A DNA stretch of 55,193 nt from Candidatus Sulfopaludibacter sp. SbA3 (GTDB taxonomy: Bacteria > Acidobacteriota > Terriglobia > Bryobacterales > Bryobacteraceae): positions 1 to 55,193 of the forward strand of contig CAMDED010000035.1 of the NCBI GenBank assembly GCA_945893365.1, written 5' to 3'. Positions 33,645 to 43,950 of this stretch are shown here, piece by piece. Within the stretch, counting starts at the first letter, position 1. Each line of letters begins with the position of its first letter. The position numbers and the translations under genes were made by a program. The notes beneath the pieces are model-generated. The model ran no database searches and was not told where the DNA came from. It saw only the letters and a program-made list of their open reading frames with translations.

Positions 33645-36388
33645 GGAACGCTTTCACACTTGCGGCGGTTGCGTCGCTATCCATCTCGTGCGTATTTGCG
33701 CAAGGGCCGGCGCGCGATCTCTACATCTCCGCGCCCGCGCCCATTATCGTGAGCGGGGACCGGGCGCAGCTTCTGGCGACTTCTCGCGACGCGCAGGGAA
33801 CGGCCAGACCGAATGACACGTTTTCCTGGAGCTCGAACGCGCCTGAGGTGCTGAGCGTCGATTCGAGCGGCATGGCGACTGCGAACGGCGTTGGAGTGGC
33901 GATCATCACGGCCTCAACCACGACGAACGTGCGCGGCGCGCTACGCCTGGAGGTCGCGCCGATGCGGATCCGCATGACGCCGGCTTCGGGGCAGATGTTC
34001 GTCGGCGATGCGCTTCCATTCCGCGCCGAGGCGCTCGATGTCAATGGAGAGCCTATCCCCAACGTGACGTTCACATGGCAACTCACCGGGGCGAACGGTT
34101 TTCAGACCAACGCCGGCAGTTTGTCGCGCGACGGGAAACTGTCGGCGCTCGGGCTCGGTCTGTTCACCGTGCGGGCAATCTTGACGATTCCGGGGTTGCC
34201 CTCCGGGCCTTTCCTCAATCAATTCGTCGGTCTCGCTCGTATCGAGGCGAAGCGCAGGCCGGAGTTTCGGCTGACCCGATTGTTGACGAGCGAACGCGTG
34301 CGCCCTTCTTCGCAACTGAGACGGCTCCGCTACATGGCCGCGAACGAGGCGGGGCAGATCGCCGCGATCGGAACTTTGGACGGACTTTCGGAGGGATTGC
34401 TGTTGTGGGAAAACGGGCGATGGGATGTGCTTTTCTCTACCGGCATGCCAGGAAGCCAGGCGGGGACGTCGGTGAGAGGCCTGGACTACGTTTCCATGAA
34501 TAGCAGGGGAGAGGTTCTGTTCCGAGCGGGGGAGGGGAACGGCTCCGGCGCGATCATGCTCGCTTCGCGGAGCGCGGCCAGGATTGTGTTCATGGGAGGC
34601 CAGTCGGCGGGCGAGCTCGAGAATATCAACGGCATTGACCTTTCGCGGAAGTCTCTGAACGAGGCGGGCGATTTTGTTTTCCGCGCCAGTTACCGCTCCA
34701 CCGGCTCGACCTTCAACAACCGGAGCGGCTTGTTCAAGGTCTCGGGAGGCGCTCTGCAGCCGGTCTGGTTGAGCGCGGATCCGCTACCTGGGTTGGGCGT
34801 GAACTATTTCTTCCGGGATAACTTCGGGATCGATGCGGAAGGGACGACCTATTTTCTAGCGGACGATGGGCGGAAGCGCGCGGTGTTTCGAGCCGACGGC
34901 TTTGGGCGTCCCGCCGTCATCCTTTCCAGCGGAGACAAGCTCGATGGCCTCACGATCCAGGATATCGACAATTTCACCGTCTCGCCATCCGGGGACGTGG
35001 CTTTTCGCGCCCTCATCGCGCAGCAACAGTCGCGGCTGGTGCGGATTGCGAAGGGCTCAACGGCCGTCCGGAGCCTGTCCTTGCAGAGGCTGGACGCGGT
35101 CTATTCCGCGAGTTCGGCCGGAGTGCTTTTCAGGGGAGAGGGTGGCAGGGGCAAAGGCCTATACCGGTGGCAAAACGGCGAACCGGTGGCGGTGGCGCTC
35201 GATTCGCGAATCGCGCCTAACGGCGAACCGCTGATGGAATCGTTTGATGCCGTGGCGGGCGCGTCCGGGCTGACGATCGTGCATGCGCGCACGGCAGACA
35301 CGCCGTTTCTCGTGTTCAGCGCGGGGGGCCAATCGTCCGCGCTCTTCAGCTTTGGCGCCCGTATCAACGGATTCTCCAATATTTCAGTCGACACGTTCAT
35401 TAGAGGCGATATGATGGGTCCGCCCGACCTTCGATTCGGCAACGGGGGCGGCATTTTCCAACTGGAGGGCCAGTCGCTCAATCCGCGCTTCGTTGTGGGC
35501 GACAACCTGCCGGGAGGCGCTACATTCCGCAATTACCAGTCGGCGGCTAAGTCGCCGTCGGGCGAGTTGTATCTCTCGGCGGACGACGGCATGTATCGAA
35601 TGACGGGCTCGCGGCTGACCCGGGTTTTTGCGTATCCGGCTCAGTCGCAGGACAAAGTTCCTCTTTACGCGGCGTGGAATTTCGCCGTGAACGATGCAGG
35701 CGCGATCGTCTCCGAAAACTGGGCGGGGGATCACCCTCGCTTGAGCCTTACGGAAAGCGGCCGGACATTGACCCTGGCCGCAAGCGGACAGAACCCAAAG
35801 TACGTGACGCCGCTTCCATCGGGTGGAACGGTGGCGGGATGGCGAGACCCTGCGATCGATGCGGGCGGGCGCGTGATGGCCTTTCTTAGCGTAAGCGGGG
35901 GCCCGCAGGGATTTTTCCTTTACGCGGGTGACGTCTGGAAGCCGGCGCTGTTGATCAACAGCGCCGAGTTTGCGGGACAGGTGGTAACCGGGCTGGACAG
36001 TCTGCGCGCACGGGGGGAAAAATTCTACGCCCGTATTCAGTTCCGTTCCGGATCGCAGATGGTGGCCGAGTACGGGCCGGAAGGCTGGAAACCCTTACTC
36101 AGGCGCGGCGACGACGTCAACGGCGTTACGCTTCAGAACATCAACGGCTTTGATGTGAACCGCCGCGGAGATCTCGCGGTGATCGCTAACTTCAACGCCT
36201 ATAACGGGATCGTGCTGTACGCGGACGGCGCGGCGCGGACGGTGCATCTGGGTAGCGAAACGGCAGCCGAGGGTGAATCGCTCACGGCATTCTGGGAGAT
36301 CGAGTTGCGGGACGACCGGCGGATCTACTTTTTTGGAATCGATGCGGACGACTACGAGTATGTCTATGTGGCTGAACCGCTGCTTTAG
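33641..36388 (+). CDS. Exported Ig-like plus NxxGxxAF-type repeat protein 1
   Basis: 915 residues with a signal peptide (MRNAFTLAAVASLSISCVFA). Two bacterial Ig-like (BIG2-type) modules come first (WSSNAPEVLSVDSSGMATAN; then the AEALDVNGEPIPNVTFTWQL region). From about residue 225 to the end, roughly ten repeats each contain a short strand such as MNSRGEVLFRA, LNEAGDFVFRA, SPSGDVAFRAL or VNRRGDLAVIA, spaced 50-70 residues apart, which suggests a beta-propeller. The pattern resembles proteins named for NxxGxxAF tandem repeats. The start is coupled to the DUF1501 stop. No C-terminal anchor was recognised. Function unknown. Confidence 0.75.
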   Translation: MRNAFTLAAVASLSISCVFAQGPARDLYISAPAPIIVSGDRAQLLATSRDAQGTARPNDTFSWSSNAPEVLSVDSSGMATANGVGVAIITASTTTNVRGALRLEVAPMRIRMTPASGQMFVGDALPFRAEALDVNGEPIPNVTFTWQLTGANGFQTNAGSLSRDGKLSALGLGLFTVRAILTIPGLPSGPFLNQFVGLARIEAKRRPEFRLTRLLTSERVRPSSQLRRLRYMAANEAGQIAAIGTLDGLSEGLLLWENGRWDVLFSTGMPGSQAGTSVRGLDYVSMNSRGEVLFRAGEGNGSGAIMLASRSAARIVFMGGQSAGELENINGIDLSRKSLNEAGDFVFRASYRSTGSTFNNRSGLFKVSGGALQPVWLSADPLPGLGVNYFFRDNFGIDAEGTTYFLADDGRKRAVFRADGFGRPAVILSSGDKLDGLTIQDIDNFTVSPSGDVAFRALIAQQQSRLVRIAKGSTAVRSLSLQRLDAVYSASSAGVLFRGEGGRGKGLYRWQNGEPVAVALDSRIAPNGEPLMESFDAVAGASGLTIVHARTADTPFLVFSAGGQSSALFSFGARINGFSNISVDTFIRGDMMGPPDLRFGNGGGIFQLEGQSLNPRFVVGDNLPGGATFRNYQSAAKSPSGELYLSADDGMYRMTGSRLTRVFAYPAQSQDKVPLYAAWNFAVNDAGAIVSENWAGDHPRLSLTESGRTLTLAASGQNPKYVTPLPSGGTVAGWRDPAIDAGGRVMAFLSVSGGPQGFFLYAGDVWKPALLINSAEFAGQVVTGLDSLRARGEKFYARIQFRSGSQMVAEYGPEGWKPLLRRGDDVNGVTLQNINGFDVNRRGDLAVIANFNAYNGIVLYADGAARTVHLGSETAAEGESLTAFWEIELRDDRRIYFFGIDADDYEYVYVAEPLL

Positions 36389-39038
36389 CGTAGTGTGCGT
36401 AGCGGGCGCGGCACTCGCTTTGCTGAACGCGCAGACGGTCGAGGTGTCGGCGCCACGGACGTACGTGCTGGCCGGCAGGAGCGTCGCGCTTACGGCGCGA
36501 GCTTTGAACCCCGGCGGCGCGGCTGTTCGCGGTTTCAGCCCGGAGTGGCGGTCGATGAATCCGGAAATCGCCGAGGTCGATTCTTCGGGTATCGTCCGCG
36601 GTCTGCTTCCCGGCATTGCCGAGATCGAAGCCGGCCGGGGCAGTGTCGCGGGGCGGTTGCGCCTGTTGGTCTATCCCGCGGGAGTGGCGATAAAGCCCGA
36701 ATCTCCGGCTCTTGCAATGGGAGAGCAGGTGACACTATCGGCAAGCGCCATGGACGCCGACGGGAAAGCTCTCGCAGACTTGCGATTCACGTGGTCGACC
36801 AGCGCGTCGAATGTGGTTTCGATTTCCGAAGGGGGCACGGCAAGAGCCGAAGCAATCGGTTCGGCGAACGTAACGGCCGCGCTCGCCGGCATGCCGCCCG
36901 AATACGACTTCAGCGCGCAGGTTCTGGTGACCGTGCGGGCGCGGCCGGAATATAGCGTGAAACGCCTTCTGTCGAGCGATACGGTGACGAGGCCGGTCAT
37001 CGTCAAGACAATGGGTGAAATCGGTTACTCCGGAGGCGAGCGGATGGTTTTTCCTGCCGCTCTTTCGAATGGCGGGCAAGCGCTGCTGTCGTACTACCGG
37101 GGGCGAACCGGCATTCTAGCGTCCACCGGGCAGTGGCTCGATGCCGCGCAAGCCGGCATACGCGGCATCGGCAACGCTTCGGTTAATGAGAAAGGGGATG
37201 TTGTTACCGGTATCAATACCGTCAACCGCGGCACGTTCCTAACTTCGTTTCGCGACGGCCAACCCGTGTCTGCGCTACAGAACGCCTTTACCGGTCTCGG
37301 CTCGGCCAACGACCGGGGCGATCAGATTTACCGCCAGTGGACAGGGGGGAGTTGGCCGAGCCTTTTCTTCAAAGGCGCGGACGGCGTCGCGAAGAATGTA
37401 CTTGACCCATCCGTGGACCTTCCCGGCTTCGGAAAAATCAACCACTTCAACGACCCGTTCCTTAGCGCCGGGGGCCAAGTCCTGTTCAATATCTACCCAG
37501 TGAATGGTAACCGCGCGGTTTTCGTGTGGGACGGCGTCGCCCTGAAAAAGATCTGGACTGCCGGCGAGCCAGTCGCGGGCACTTCCGGACTGTGGTTCGA
37601 CGAGGCCCGCCAGTCGCTTGACGGCGATGTCTATTTCCGGCTTGGAGGCAACGGTTTCTGGGCGCTTGCGAGGTGGTCGAAAGGTGTCTGGAGCATCCCA
37701 AGCCGCTCCGTTGAGGGTGGACCCTCCAACGATGGCATGTTCGATTATCGCGGTGATTCGGCTCTCTTCTCCGGTTACGTGCAAGAGGGCAGGTTCCTGT
37801 TCCGGATAAAGAGCGGAACCACCGAGAGAGTGTTGAAGTTTGGACCGGCGGAGGACTGGCGGTCCATCGACCAGGCTCTTGTCTGGTCCGACGGCAGCAT
37901 CGTGATAAGGGGGGCTACAAAGGACTCTGCCTCGCGAGTGGCTCGTATCAGCGGCGGCAGCGTAACCACTCTGATGGATAGCGGGACCAGTCTCGATCTG
38001 GCGGCCGCGACCGCCATTGTGTGGGACGGTCTGCCCAAGGGAAATACAGCGCTCGCGCCGTTGTTCGCGATACCAAGCGGAGGTTTGGCCCGTGTGCGGG
38101 CGAACGGCATAGAAATGATTGTAGGGCCCGGCGATTCCCTTCCGGGCGGCGCTGTCTCCAGTGTGGACGCCATCAACTCTTCCCGTAACGGCGACGTTTC
38201 TTTCGTGGCCAACCGGTCCGGCGGAGTCTCCGCGCATGTCTTACGCAACGGCGCTCTGGCCAAGATTGCCGACAGCAACGGGGAGACCATAGCCGGGGGA
38301 CGTAAGGCTTGGTGGATCGGCTCGCCGACAGCGCTAAACAATAGAGGTCACGTTGTGTTCGGCGCTTATTTCGGTAACTGGGAAACGCTGCTACTGAGTC
38401 CCGGAGCGAAAGAGCCGCAATCGTTGTTCGGAACGAATTCGCCTGCACCCGGAGGCGGCATTTTCGGGTGGATCGACGACGCTGCCGTGGACGAAAACGG
38501 ACGCGTCGCCATCACTTCCTGGGCATCGATAGCATCGCGCGCCGTGTTCCTCTCCGAAAACGGGCAGGCGAAGCGGATACTATCGGTTGGTGATAAGGAT
38601 CCGCAGGGCAGAATCCTGAGAGACGTGTATCGCCTTCAAGCTACCGGCGACCGGTTCCAGGCGCGGGTGAGTTACGGAGGCCCACCGGAAGTTGCCGAAT
38701 ACGCGGGCGGGGTCTGGCGGACCCTTGTCGCCGCGGAACAGAACTCGTTGGGGCTGACGTTTTGGACGCTGCTTGGTGATGGACGTTACTCGTCGAACAC
38801 GGCCGGCGATACGCTCTACGGAGGGAACGGCCCCGACGGGCAGTACTTAGTGCTGCGCCGGAAGGACGGGCGCGAAAGCATCGTGGCAAGCACACGCGAG
38901 CGGCTTTCGAGCGGAGACTGGATCAATTCGCTGGTGGATTGGAGCCTATCGGAACAAGGCGACGTATTCTTTACGGCTACGTCCCCGGATGGGTTGCGAG
39001 ACCGGACTCTGCTGTATCAGGCAACGCCGGCGCGGTAG
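36366..39038 (+). CDS. Exported Ig-like plus NxxGxxAF-type repeat protein 2
   Basis: 890 residues from the ATG at 36366, chosen because it gives a signal peptide ([20 protein letters not shown]); it overlaps the upstream gene by 23 bases. It is a diverged tandem paralogue of protein 1: Ig-like modules ([20 protein letters not shown]), the same linker pattern ([14 protein letters not shown] versus RPEFRLTRLLTSER), then repeats such as [24 protein letters not shown] and [12 protein letters not shown]. Its last 62 bases overlap the convergent aldolase gene. Function unknown; co-expression with the DUF1549/DUF1501 pair is likely. Confidence 0.75.
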   Translation: MWLNRCFSVVCVAGAALALLNAQTVEVSAPRTYVLAGRSVALTARALNPGGAAVRGFSPEWRSMNPEIAEVDSSGIVRGLLPGIAEIEAGRGSVAGRLRLLVYPAGVAIKPESPALAMGEQVTLSASAMDADGKALADLRFTWSTSASNVVSISEGGTARAEAIGSANVTAALAGMPPEYDFSAQVLVTVRARPEYSVKRLLSSDTVTRPVIVKTMGEIGYSGGERMVFPAALSNGGQALLSYYRGRTGILASTGQWLDAAQAGIRGIGNASVNEKGDVVTGINTVNRGTFLTSFRDGQPVSALQNAFTGLGSANDRGDQIYRQWTGGSWPSLFFKGADGVAKNVLDPSVDLPGFGKINHFNDPFLSAGGQVLFNIYPVNGNRAVFVWDGVALKKIWTAGEPVAGTSGLWFDEARQSLDGDVYFRLGGNGFWALARWSKGVWSIPSRSVEGGPSNDGMFDYRGDSALFSGYVQEGRFLFRIKSGTTERVLKFGPAEDWRSIDQALVWSDGSIVIRGATKDSASRVARISGGSVTTLMDSGTSLDLAAATAIVWDGLPKGNTALAPLFAIPSGGLARVRANGIEMIVGPGDSLPGGAVSSVDAINSSRNGDVSFVANRSGGVSAHVLRNGALAKIADSNGETIAGGRKAWWIGSPTALNNRGHVVFGAYFGNWETLLLSPGAKEPQSLFGTNSPAPGGGIFGWIDDAAVDENGRVAITSWASIASRAVFLSENGQAKRILSVGDKDPQGRILRDVYRLQATGDRFQARVSYGGPPEVAEYAGGVWRTLVAAEQNSLGLTFWTLLGDGRYSSNTAGDTLYGGNGPDGQYLVLRRKDGRESIVASTRERLSSGDWINSLVDWSLSEQGDVFFTATSPDGLRDRTLLYQATPAR

Positions 39039-40062
39039 CAAGCCTTTCCTGTTGCTGCGCGGCGAGATCGAGGGCCACGTCGACAATCATGTCTTCCTGC
39101 CCGCCCACCATTCTGCGTTTGCCAAGTTCCACCAGAATCGCGCGCGTATCCACGCCGTAACGCTTCGACGCGGTTTCGGCGTGGCGAAGGAAGCTGGAGT
39201 ATACGCCCGCGTAGCCGAGCGACAGAGTCTCGCGATCGACGCGCACCGGACGGTCCTGAAGCGGACGAATCAGATCCTCGGCGGCGTCCATGAGCGCGAA
39301 CAAGTCGCAGCCGTGGTTGTAGCCCATGCGGTCTAATACGGCGATCAACACTTCGAGCGGAGCATTTCCAGCCCCCGCGCCCATCCCCGCAAGCGACGCA
39401 TCCACACGTGCCGCGCCGTGCTGAACCGCAATTACGGTGTTTGCCACGCCCAGCGACAGGTTGTGGTGCGCGTGCATTCCCATCTGGGTACAAGGGTCGA
39501 GGATGGCCCGGAACGCCTTGAACCGCTCCGCGATCCCTTCCATCAACAGCGCGCCCGCCGAATCGGTGACGTACACGCAATGAGCGCCGTAGGATTCCAT
39601 CAGTTTCGCCTGACGCGCCAGTTCCGCCGGTGGAGTCATGTGCGCCATCATCAGGAAACCGGCGACGTCCATGCCGAGGTTCCGCGCGTGCTCGATGTGC
39701 TGGCGCGCCACATCGGCTTCCGTCGAGTGGGTGGCGACGCGAACGGAACGCGCGCCGGCGCGATAGGCTTCGTCCAGATCCTTGATGGTGCCGATGCCGG
39801 GTATCAGCAGCACCGTCACCTTAGCATTCGTGACGTTCGCGGCCACCGCTTCGATCCATTCCAGATCCGAGTGCAGGCCGAAGCCGTAGTTAAAACTCGA
39901 TCCGGCGAGACCGTCGCCGTGCGAGATTTCGATGGCGTCGACGTGCGCGGCGTCGAGCGCCTTGGCGATCGTTCCGACCTGCGCTGTGGTGTAGCGATGA
40001 CGAATGGCGTGCATGCCGTCGCGCAACGTCACGTCCTGGATGTAGAGTTTGTCTCCGGTCAT
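38977..40062 (-). CDS. 4-hydroxy-2-oxovalerate aldolase
   Basis: 361 residues. It splits 4-hydroxy-2-oxovalerate to pyruvate and acetaldehyde, the last meta-cleavage step, and passes acetaldehyde through a channel to the dehydrogenase partner encoded just upstream. The N-terminus has [16 protein letters not shown] with R14, D15 and the catalytic-base H18; the metal histidines are in [12 protein letters not shown]. The C-terminal communication domain is present ([20 protein letters not shown]). It is last in the long minus-strand operon, 21 bases after the dehydrogenase. Homologues are called MhpE, BphI or DmpG. No earlier meta-cleavage genes are nearby. Confidence 0.93.
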   Translation of the reverse strand: MTGDKLYIQDVTLRDGMHAIRHRYTTAQVGTIAKALDAAHVDAIEISHGDGLAGSSFNYGFGLHSDLEWIEAVAANVTNAKVTVLLIPGIGTIKDLDEAYRAGARSVRVATHSTEADVARQHIEHARNLGMDVAGFLMMAHMTPPAELARQAKLMESYGAHCVYVTDSAGALLMEGIAERFKAFRAILDPCTQMGMHAHHNLSLGVANTVIAVQHGAARVDASLAGMGAGAGNAPLEVLIAVLDRMGYNHGCDLFALMDAAEDLIRPLQDRPVRVDRETLSLGYAGVYSSFLRHAETASKRYGVDTRAILVELGKRRMVGGQEDMIVDVALDLAAQQQERLATAPALPDTAESGLATHPGT

Positions 40063-40083
40063 ATTAGTTCACCCGTGTTCGAC

Positions 40084-40980
40084 TTAGTTCACGCGCTGTT
40101 CCGCCATCCCTTCAGCCAGGCGCTCCGCCGTCCTGAGCGCCGCGGACGTCATAATATCCAAATTACCCGCGTAGGCCGGCAGGTAATGCGCCGCGCCTTC
40201 CACTTCAAGATAGATTGACGTCCGAAGACCGCGGTCCGATCTATCGAATTGAACCGCTTGCTTCAAGCGGTAGCCTGGGACGTAGCTTTGAACCGCGCTC
40301 ACCATGGCTTCGACCGACGCCGCGATTGCGGCCGTATCCGCTTCATCGCTTAAGCAAAACACCGTGTCCCGCATGATCAGCGGAGGCTCGGCCGGATTGA
40401 GCACGATAATCGCCTTGCCGCGGGCCGCGCCGCCCACGCGTTCAAGACCGCGCGCAGTCGTTTCCGTAAACTCGTCGATATTCGCTCGCGTGCCCGGTCC
40501 CGCCGACTTACTCGCGATCGACGCCACAATCTCCGCGTAGTGCACTTTCGTCACGCGCCCCACGGCCGCCACCATCGGGATGGTGGCCTGTCCGCCGCAA
40601 CTGACCATGCTTAGATTCGGCGCGCCGAAGTGCTGATCCATATTGACCGCGGGCACGACGAACGGCCCGACGGAGGCGGGCGTGAGGTCGATCACCTGCT
40701 TGCCGTGCCCCCGAAGCACCTCGTCGTGATGGAGATGCGACTTCGCGGACGTGGCGTCGAAGACGATGCGAATATCCTCGAAGTCAGGCATCCTCAGGAA
40801 GCCGTCGATGCCCTGGTGAGTGAATGGTACGCTCAAACGGCGCGCGCGGGCCAAGCCGTCGGATTCGGGATCGATCCCCACGAACGCGCCCATTTCCAGG
40901 GACATGGAGGAGCGAAGCACCCTAATCATGAGGTCCGTGCCGATATTGCCCGAACCGATAATGGCGACTTTGGTCTTCAT
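40084..40980 (-). CDS. Acetaldehyde dehydrogenase (acylating)
   Basis: 298 residues from the ATG at 40980. It oxidises acetaldehyde to acetyl-CoA with NAD+ and CoA, in complex with the aldolase. The nucleotide-binding start is [17 protein letters not shown], and the catalytic Cys is C128 in [13 protein letters not shown]. Length and motifs match MhpF/BphJ/DmpF. It starts 15 bases after the enolase-superfamily gene and precedes its partner, the expected order. The reaction is well supported, but the upstream source of substrate is not seen. Confidence 0.94.
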   Translation of the reverse strand: MKTKVAIIGSGNIGTDLMIRVLRSSMSLEMGAFVGIDPESDGLARARRLSVPFTHQGIDGFLRMPDFEDIRIVFDATSAKSHLHHDEVLRGHGKQVIDLTPASVGPFVVPAVNMDQHFGAPNLSMVSCGGQATIPMVAAVGRVTKVHYAEIVASIASKSAGPGTRANIDEFTETTARGLERVGGAARGKAIIVLNPAEPPLIMRDTVFCLSDEADTAAIAASVEAMVSAVQSYVPGYRLKQAVQFDRSDRGLRTSIYLEVEGAAHYLPAYAGNLDIMTSAALRTAERLAEGMAEQRVN

Positions 40981-40994
40981 GGTTTCGCCGATGC

Positions 40995-42359
40995 CTACTG
41001 CTTGATGAGCGTGCCGTCGCGCTTGCGCACTTCGCCCCAGCCGCCGTTGAGAAGGGCGCGTCCGCCGCGCTCGTTGCCGAACGGATACTTCTTTGCGGCC
41101 TTTTCGTCGATCTCGATTCCCCAGCCCGGCGACTCGTTCGCGTACAGGTAGCCGTCCGTCATTACAGGGCATCCCTTGAAGACTTCCTGCGTGGTTTCTC
41201 CGAAGGGCGAGTACTCCTGCACTCCGAAGTTGTAACAGGCCAGATCGAGCGCCACGTTCGCGGCGTGGCCGATGGGCGACACGTCGCCCGGTCCGTGCCA
41301 CGCGGTGCGGACGCCGTAGATCTCTCCGAACGCGGCGATCTTGCGGCAGGGAGTGAGGCCGCCCGCCTGGGACACGTGAATGCGGATGTAGTCCATCAGG
41401 CGCTCGGCGATCAGCGTATTCCATTCGTGGGGGCTGTTGAACAATTCACCCATCGCGATCGGCGTCGAGCACTGCTGGCGGATTTGGCGGAAGTACGCGA
41501 TGTCCTCGGGAGAAAGCGGATCTTCGAAGAAGAACAGCTTGAACTTTTCGACGTCTTTCGCGAACTGCACGGCCTGAATGGGCGTTACGCGCTCGTGCAC
41601 GTCGTGAAGCAGCTCCACCTCTTCCCCAAGCTGTTTGCGGCATTCTTCGAACATCTTGAGCGCACGGCGGATGTAGGGAGCCGGCTCGTACACCGGTCCT
41701 TTATGCAAAGCCTTGATGGTGACGCTGCTCGTGCCGCCTCGCGCGCCGTAACCCTCCATTCCAGGCACGCCGATCTGCACGCGGATGTGGCGGAAACCGC
41801 GAGCCATGTAGCCTTTGGCGCTTTCGATGACGTCGGAAATTTCGTTGCCGCTGGCGTGGCCGTAGCAGTCGGCCGCCTCGCGGCATTTGCCGCCCAGCAG
41901 CTGATAGACGGGCATTCCGGCCTGCCGGCCTTTGATGTCCCACAACGCCTGGTCGACGCCGCTGATGGCGTTGTTGAGCACCGGTCCGTTGCGCCAGTAG
42001 GAACTGTTGTAGCATGCCTGCCAGGTATCGTCGATGCGATCGGCGGGCTTGCCCACGAGGAACGGTTTCAGATACTTTTCAACAGCCGGCACCACCAGAT
42101 CGGCGCGCTGCGTGAACGTGCCGCAGCCATAGCCGTACAGGCCGTCCTGATCGGTCGTGACCTTGACGACCACAAGCCGCAGGCCCGCCGGAGCGGTGGC
42201 GATCACGCTCACGTCCTTGATAATCGGCGTGGGCGTGGCGCGCACGGCCCGCGCTACCTGCGCCTGCGCCGCGGCTTCTCTCCGCGTCAACAGGCCGCCG
42301 AATGTGCCGCCCGTAATCGCTTTTAGCAGACTCCGTCTTCCTTGATTTGCGCCTTGCAT
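40995..42359 (-). CDS. Enolase-superfamily sugar-acid dehydratase (mannonate dehydratase-like) with Tat-type leader
   Basis: 454 residues from the ATG at 42359, which overlaps the ccmD stop (TGATG). The leader holds RRSLLKA and a Gly/Thr/Leu core, suggesting Tat export, unusual for this enzyme family. The body matches the mandelate-racemase/ManD group: [19 protein letters not shown], then CYGHASGNE, the metal-site region around [18 protein letters not shown] and [10 protein letters not shown], and [19 protein letters not shown] near the end. Members dehydrate acid sugars such as D-mannonate, but specificity varies and is not settled by sequence. It is inserted between ccm and aldolase genes. 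Confidence 0.8.
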   Translation of the reverse strand: MQGANQGRRSLLKAITGGTFGGLLTRREAAAQAQVARAVRATPTPIIKDVSVIATAPAGLRLVVVKVTTDQDGLYGYGCGTFTQRADLVVPAVEKYLKPFLVGKPADRIDDTWQACYNSSYWRNGPVLNNAISGVDQALWDIKGRQAGMPVYQLLGGKCREAADCYGHASGNEISDVIESAKGYMARGFRHIRVQIGVPGMEGYGARGGTSSVTIKALHKGPVYEPAPYIRRALKMFEECRKQLGEEVELLHDVHERVTPIQAVQFAKDVEKFKLFFFEDPLSPEDIAYFRQIRQQCSTPIAMGELFNSPHEWNTLIAERLMDYIRIHVSQAGGLTPCRKIAAFGEIYGVRTAWHGPGDVSPIGHAANVALDLACYNFGVQEYSPFGETTQEVFKGCPVMTDGYLYANESPGWGIEIDEKAAKKYPFGNERGGRALLNGGWGEVRKRDGTLIKQ

Positions 42360-42514
42360 CACTTGCCTCCCTTCTCTTCGAGCATACTCTTCAGATTCTT
42401 GATCGCGTCGCGGATTTCCCGTTCTCTTGAAACGAGCGACACCGCGTAGGCCACCAGAATAAGCCACGCGGCCAGAAAGCCATAAAACATGTAGGTGAAA
42501 TTACGTGAATCCAT
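42359..42514 (-). CDS. ccmD: CcmD-like small haem-export subunit
   Basis: 51 residues from the ATG at 42514: a short N-terminus (MDSRNFTYMFYGF), one membrane helix (AAWLILVAYAVSLV) and a charged tail with RERE and ending EEKGGK. This is the CcmD shape (release of holo-CcmE from CcmABC), and it lies 21 bases after ccmC, the normal order. CcmD proteins are poorly conserved, so identification rests on size, topology and position. Its TGA overlaps the ATG of the next gene. Confidence 0.8.
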   Translation of the reverse strand: MDSRNFTYMFYGFLAAWLILVAYAVSLVSREREIRDAIKNLKSMLEEKGGK

Positions 42515-42535
42515 TTAGAATCCTCCGGCGCGGTC

Positions 42536-43213
42536 TTAAATTGCATGCACCATGCGCCGCATCGAATCGATTTCGCGCTGCGCTTCTTCCTGCCGTAGTC
42601 TTATGAGCAATAGCACCGCGCCCACGAGCATCAACGCGACCCAGTTCAGCATGGTGGTCAGCCACATTGCCGAATCCATCGATCCGCCGCCCCAGAACAC
42701 GGGCTGAGGATGCTGCGTCCGCCACCACTTGATGGAAAAAATGACGATCGGCACGTCGGCGAACGCGAATATGGAGAACACGGCGCCGAGCGTGGCGCGC
42801 CGCGTGGGTTCATCGATCGCGCCGCGCAGCATGAGGTAGCCGAAGTAGAGCAGCCAGCAGGCGAACGCGGAGGTGAGCCGCGCGTCCCACGTCCACCAGA
42901 TTCCCCAGATGATGCGCGCCCAGATGGAGCCGGTCACCAGATTCACGGCCAGGAAAGCGAGCCCGACTTCGGTGACCGCGACCGCCAGCGCGTCGTACTT
43001 AAAATCCTTCGTGACCAGGAACATCACGCTCGCGATAAGCGCGACGGCGCAAGCCAGCAGCGCGGTCCATGCCGCCGGGATGTGGAAGAACATGATGCGG
43101 TAGATCATGCCCTGGTTCGCTTCGTCCGGCAGGACGAGGAACGTCGAATGCAAGTTGCGGGCAAGAAGAACAGCCGCGAGCACAGCCATGCCGTAGATTA
43201 TTTTTTCGCGCAT
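42536..43213 (-). CDS. ccmC: CcmC, haem-handling membrane protein
   Basis: 225 residues with six membrane helices. The tryptophan-rich periplasmic signature WGIWWTWDARLTS is intact, and histidines flank it (MFFHIPAAW near residue 45; QHPQPVFW near 166), as needed to present haem to CcmE. It starts 20 bases after ccmB. Length is normal. The call is firm. It works with CcmA, CcmB, CcmD and CcmE in the inner membrane. Confidence 0.95.
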   Translation of the reverse strand: MREKIIYGMAVLAAVLLARNLHSTFLVLPDEANQGMIYRIMFFHIPAAWTALLACAVALIASVMFLVTKDFKYDALAVAVTEVGLAFLAVNLVTGSIWARIIWGIWWTWDARLTSAFACWLLYFGYLMLRGAIDEPTRRATLGAVFSIFAFADVPIVIFSIKWWRTQHPQPVFWGGGSMDSAMWLTTMLNWVALMLVGAVLLLIRLRQEEAQREIDSMRRMVHAI

Positions 43214-43233
43214 TTCGTTTCGCCTGACACAAT

Positions 43234-43914
43234 TTAGCCTAACAGCACGCTCTCCACCAAAACCAGAGCGAGTGAAGTAAAGATGATATTAAATCCCACG
43301 AGCAGACGCATCCAGACCATCACCTCGGGGTCCAGCGGCTGGCCGGCTACCAGGTGGCTCGTAAGCCGGATCGCAGCCAATAAGCACGGAATCATCAGCG
43401 GATAAACCAGCAGAGGCAGCATGATCTCCCGAAGCCTCATGTTCACGGTAAGCGCGCTGAACGTGGTGCCGATTACAGTGAAGCCCCACGTGGCGAGCGC
43501 CAGAACCAGCATGAGCGGCCAGAACTGACCCGTCCACCGGACATTATAGAAAATTCCGAATACCGGAAAGCACATGAGCTCCATTGCGAACAGCAGGATG
43601 AAGCTTGCGAGCGCTTTCCCGAGAAACAGGGCCGCGCCGGAGAGGGGAGCGGCGACGAGCGCGTCGAGGCAATCGTTGGGGATCTCCCTCGCGAACGTGC
43701 GGTTGAGAATCAGCGCTCCGGCGAAGGCGAATACGATCCAGAGAAGGCCGCCCGAAAGCACGCGTATTTCGTCTTCGGAGGGGTCGAAGGAGAAGCTGAA
43801 CAGCAGCAGAATCACGAGCGCGAAGGATAGGGAGGCCTGGATCGCTTCCTTGGTTCGCAGCTCGGCGCGAAGATCTTTCGCCGCGATGGTGAGGGCTTGA
43901 CGGAGGAAGTTCAC
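43234..43914 (-). CDS. ccmB: CcmB, ABC-transporter membrane subunit
   Basis: 226 residues with about six membrane helices. The N-terminus (ALTIAAKDLRAELRTKEAI) and the motif GGLLWIVFAFAGALILNRTF are characteristic. With CcmA it forms the ATPase that drives release of haem-loaded CcmE. It begins 36 bases after ccmA, in order A-B-C-D. No defect seen. Confidence 0.93.
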   Translation of the reverse strand: MNFLRQALTIAAKDLRAELRTKEAIQASLSFALVILLLFSFSFDPSEDEIRVLSGGLLWIVFAFAGALILNRTFAREIPNDCLDALVAAPLSGAALFLGKALASFILLFAMELMCFPVFGIFYNVRWTGQFWPLMLVLALATWGFTVIGTTFSALTVNMRLREIMLPLLVYPLMIPCLLAAIRLTSHLVAGQPLDPEVMVWMRLLVGFNIIFTSLALVLVESVLLG

Positions 43915-43950
43915 TGGGCCTCACGCAGCTTTGTCTTACACGGCGCCGCC

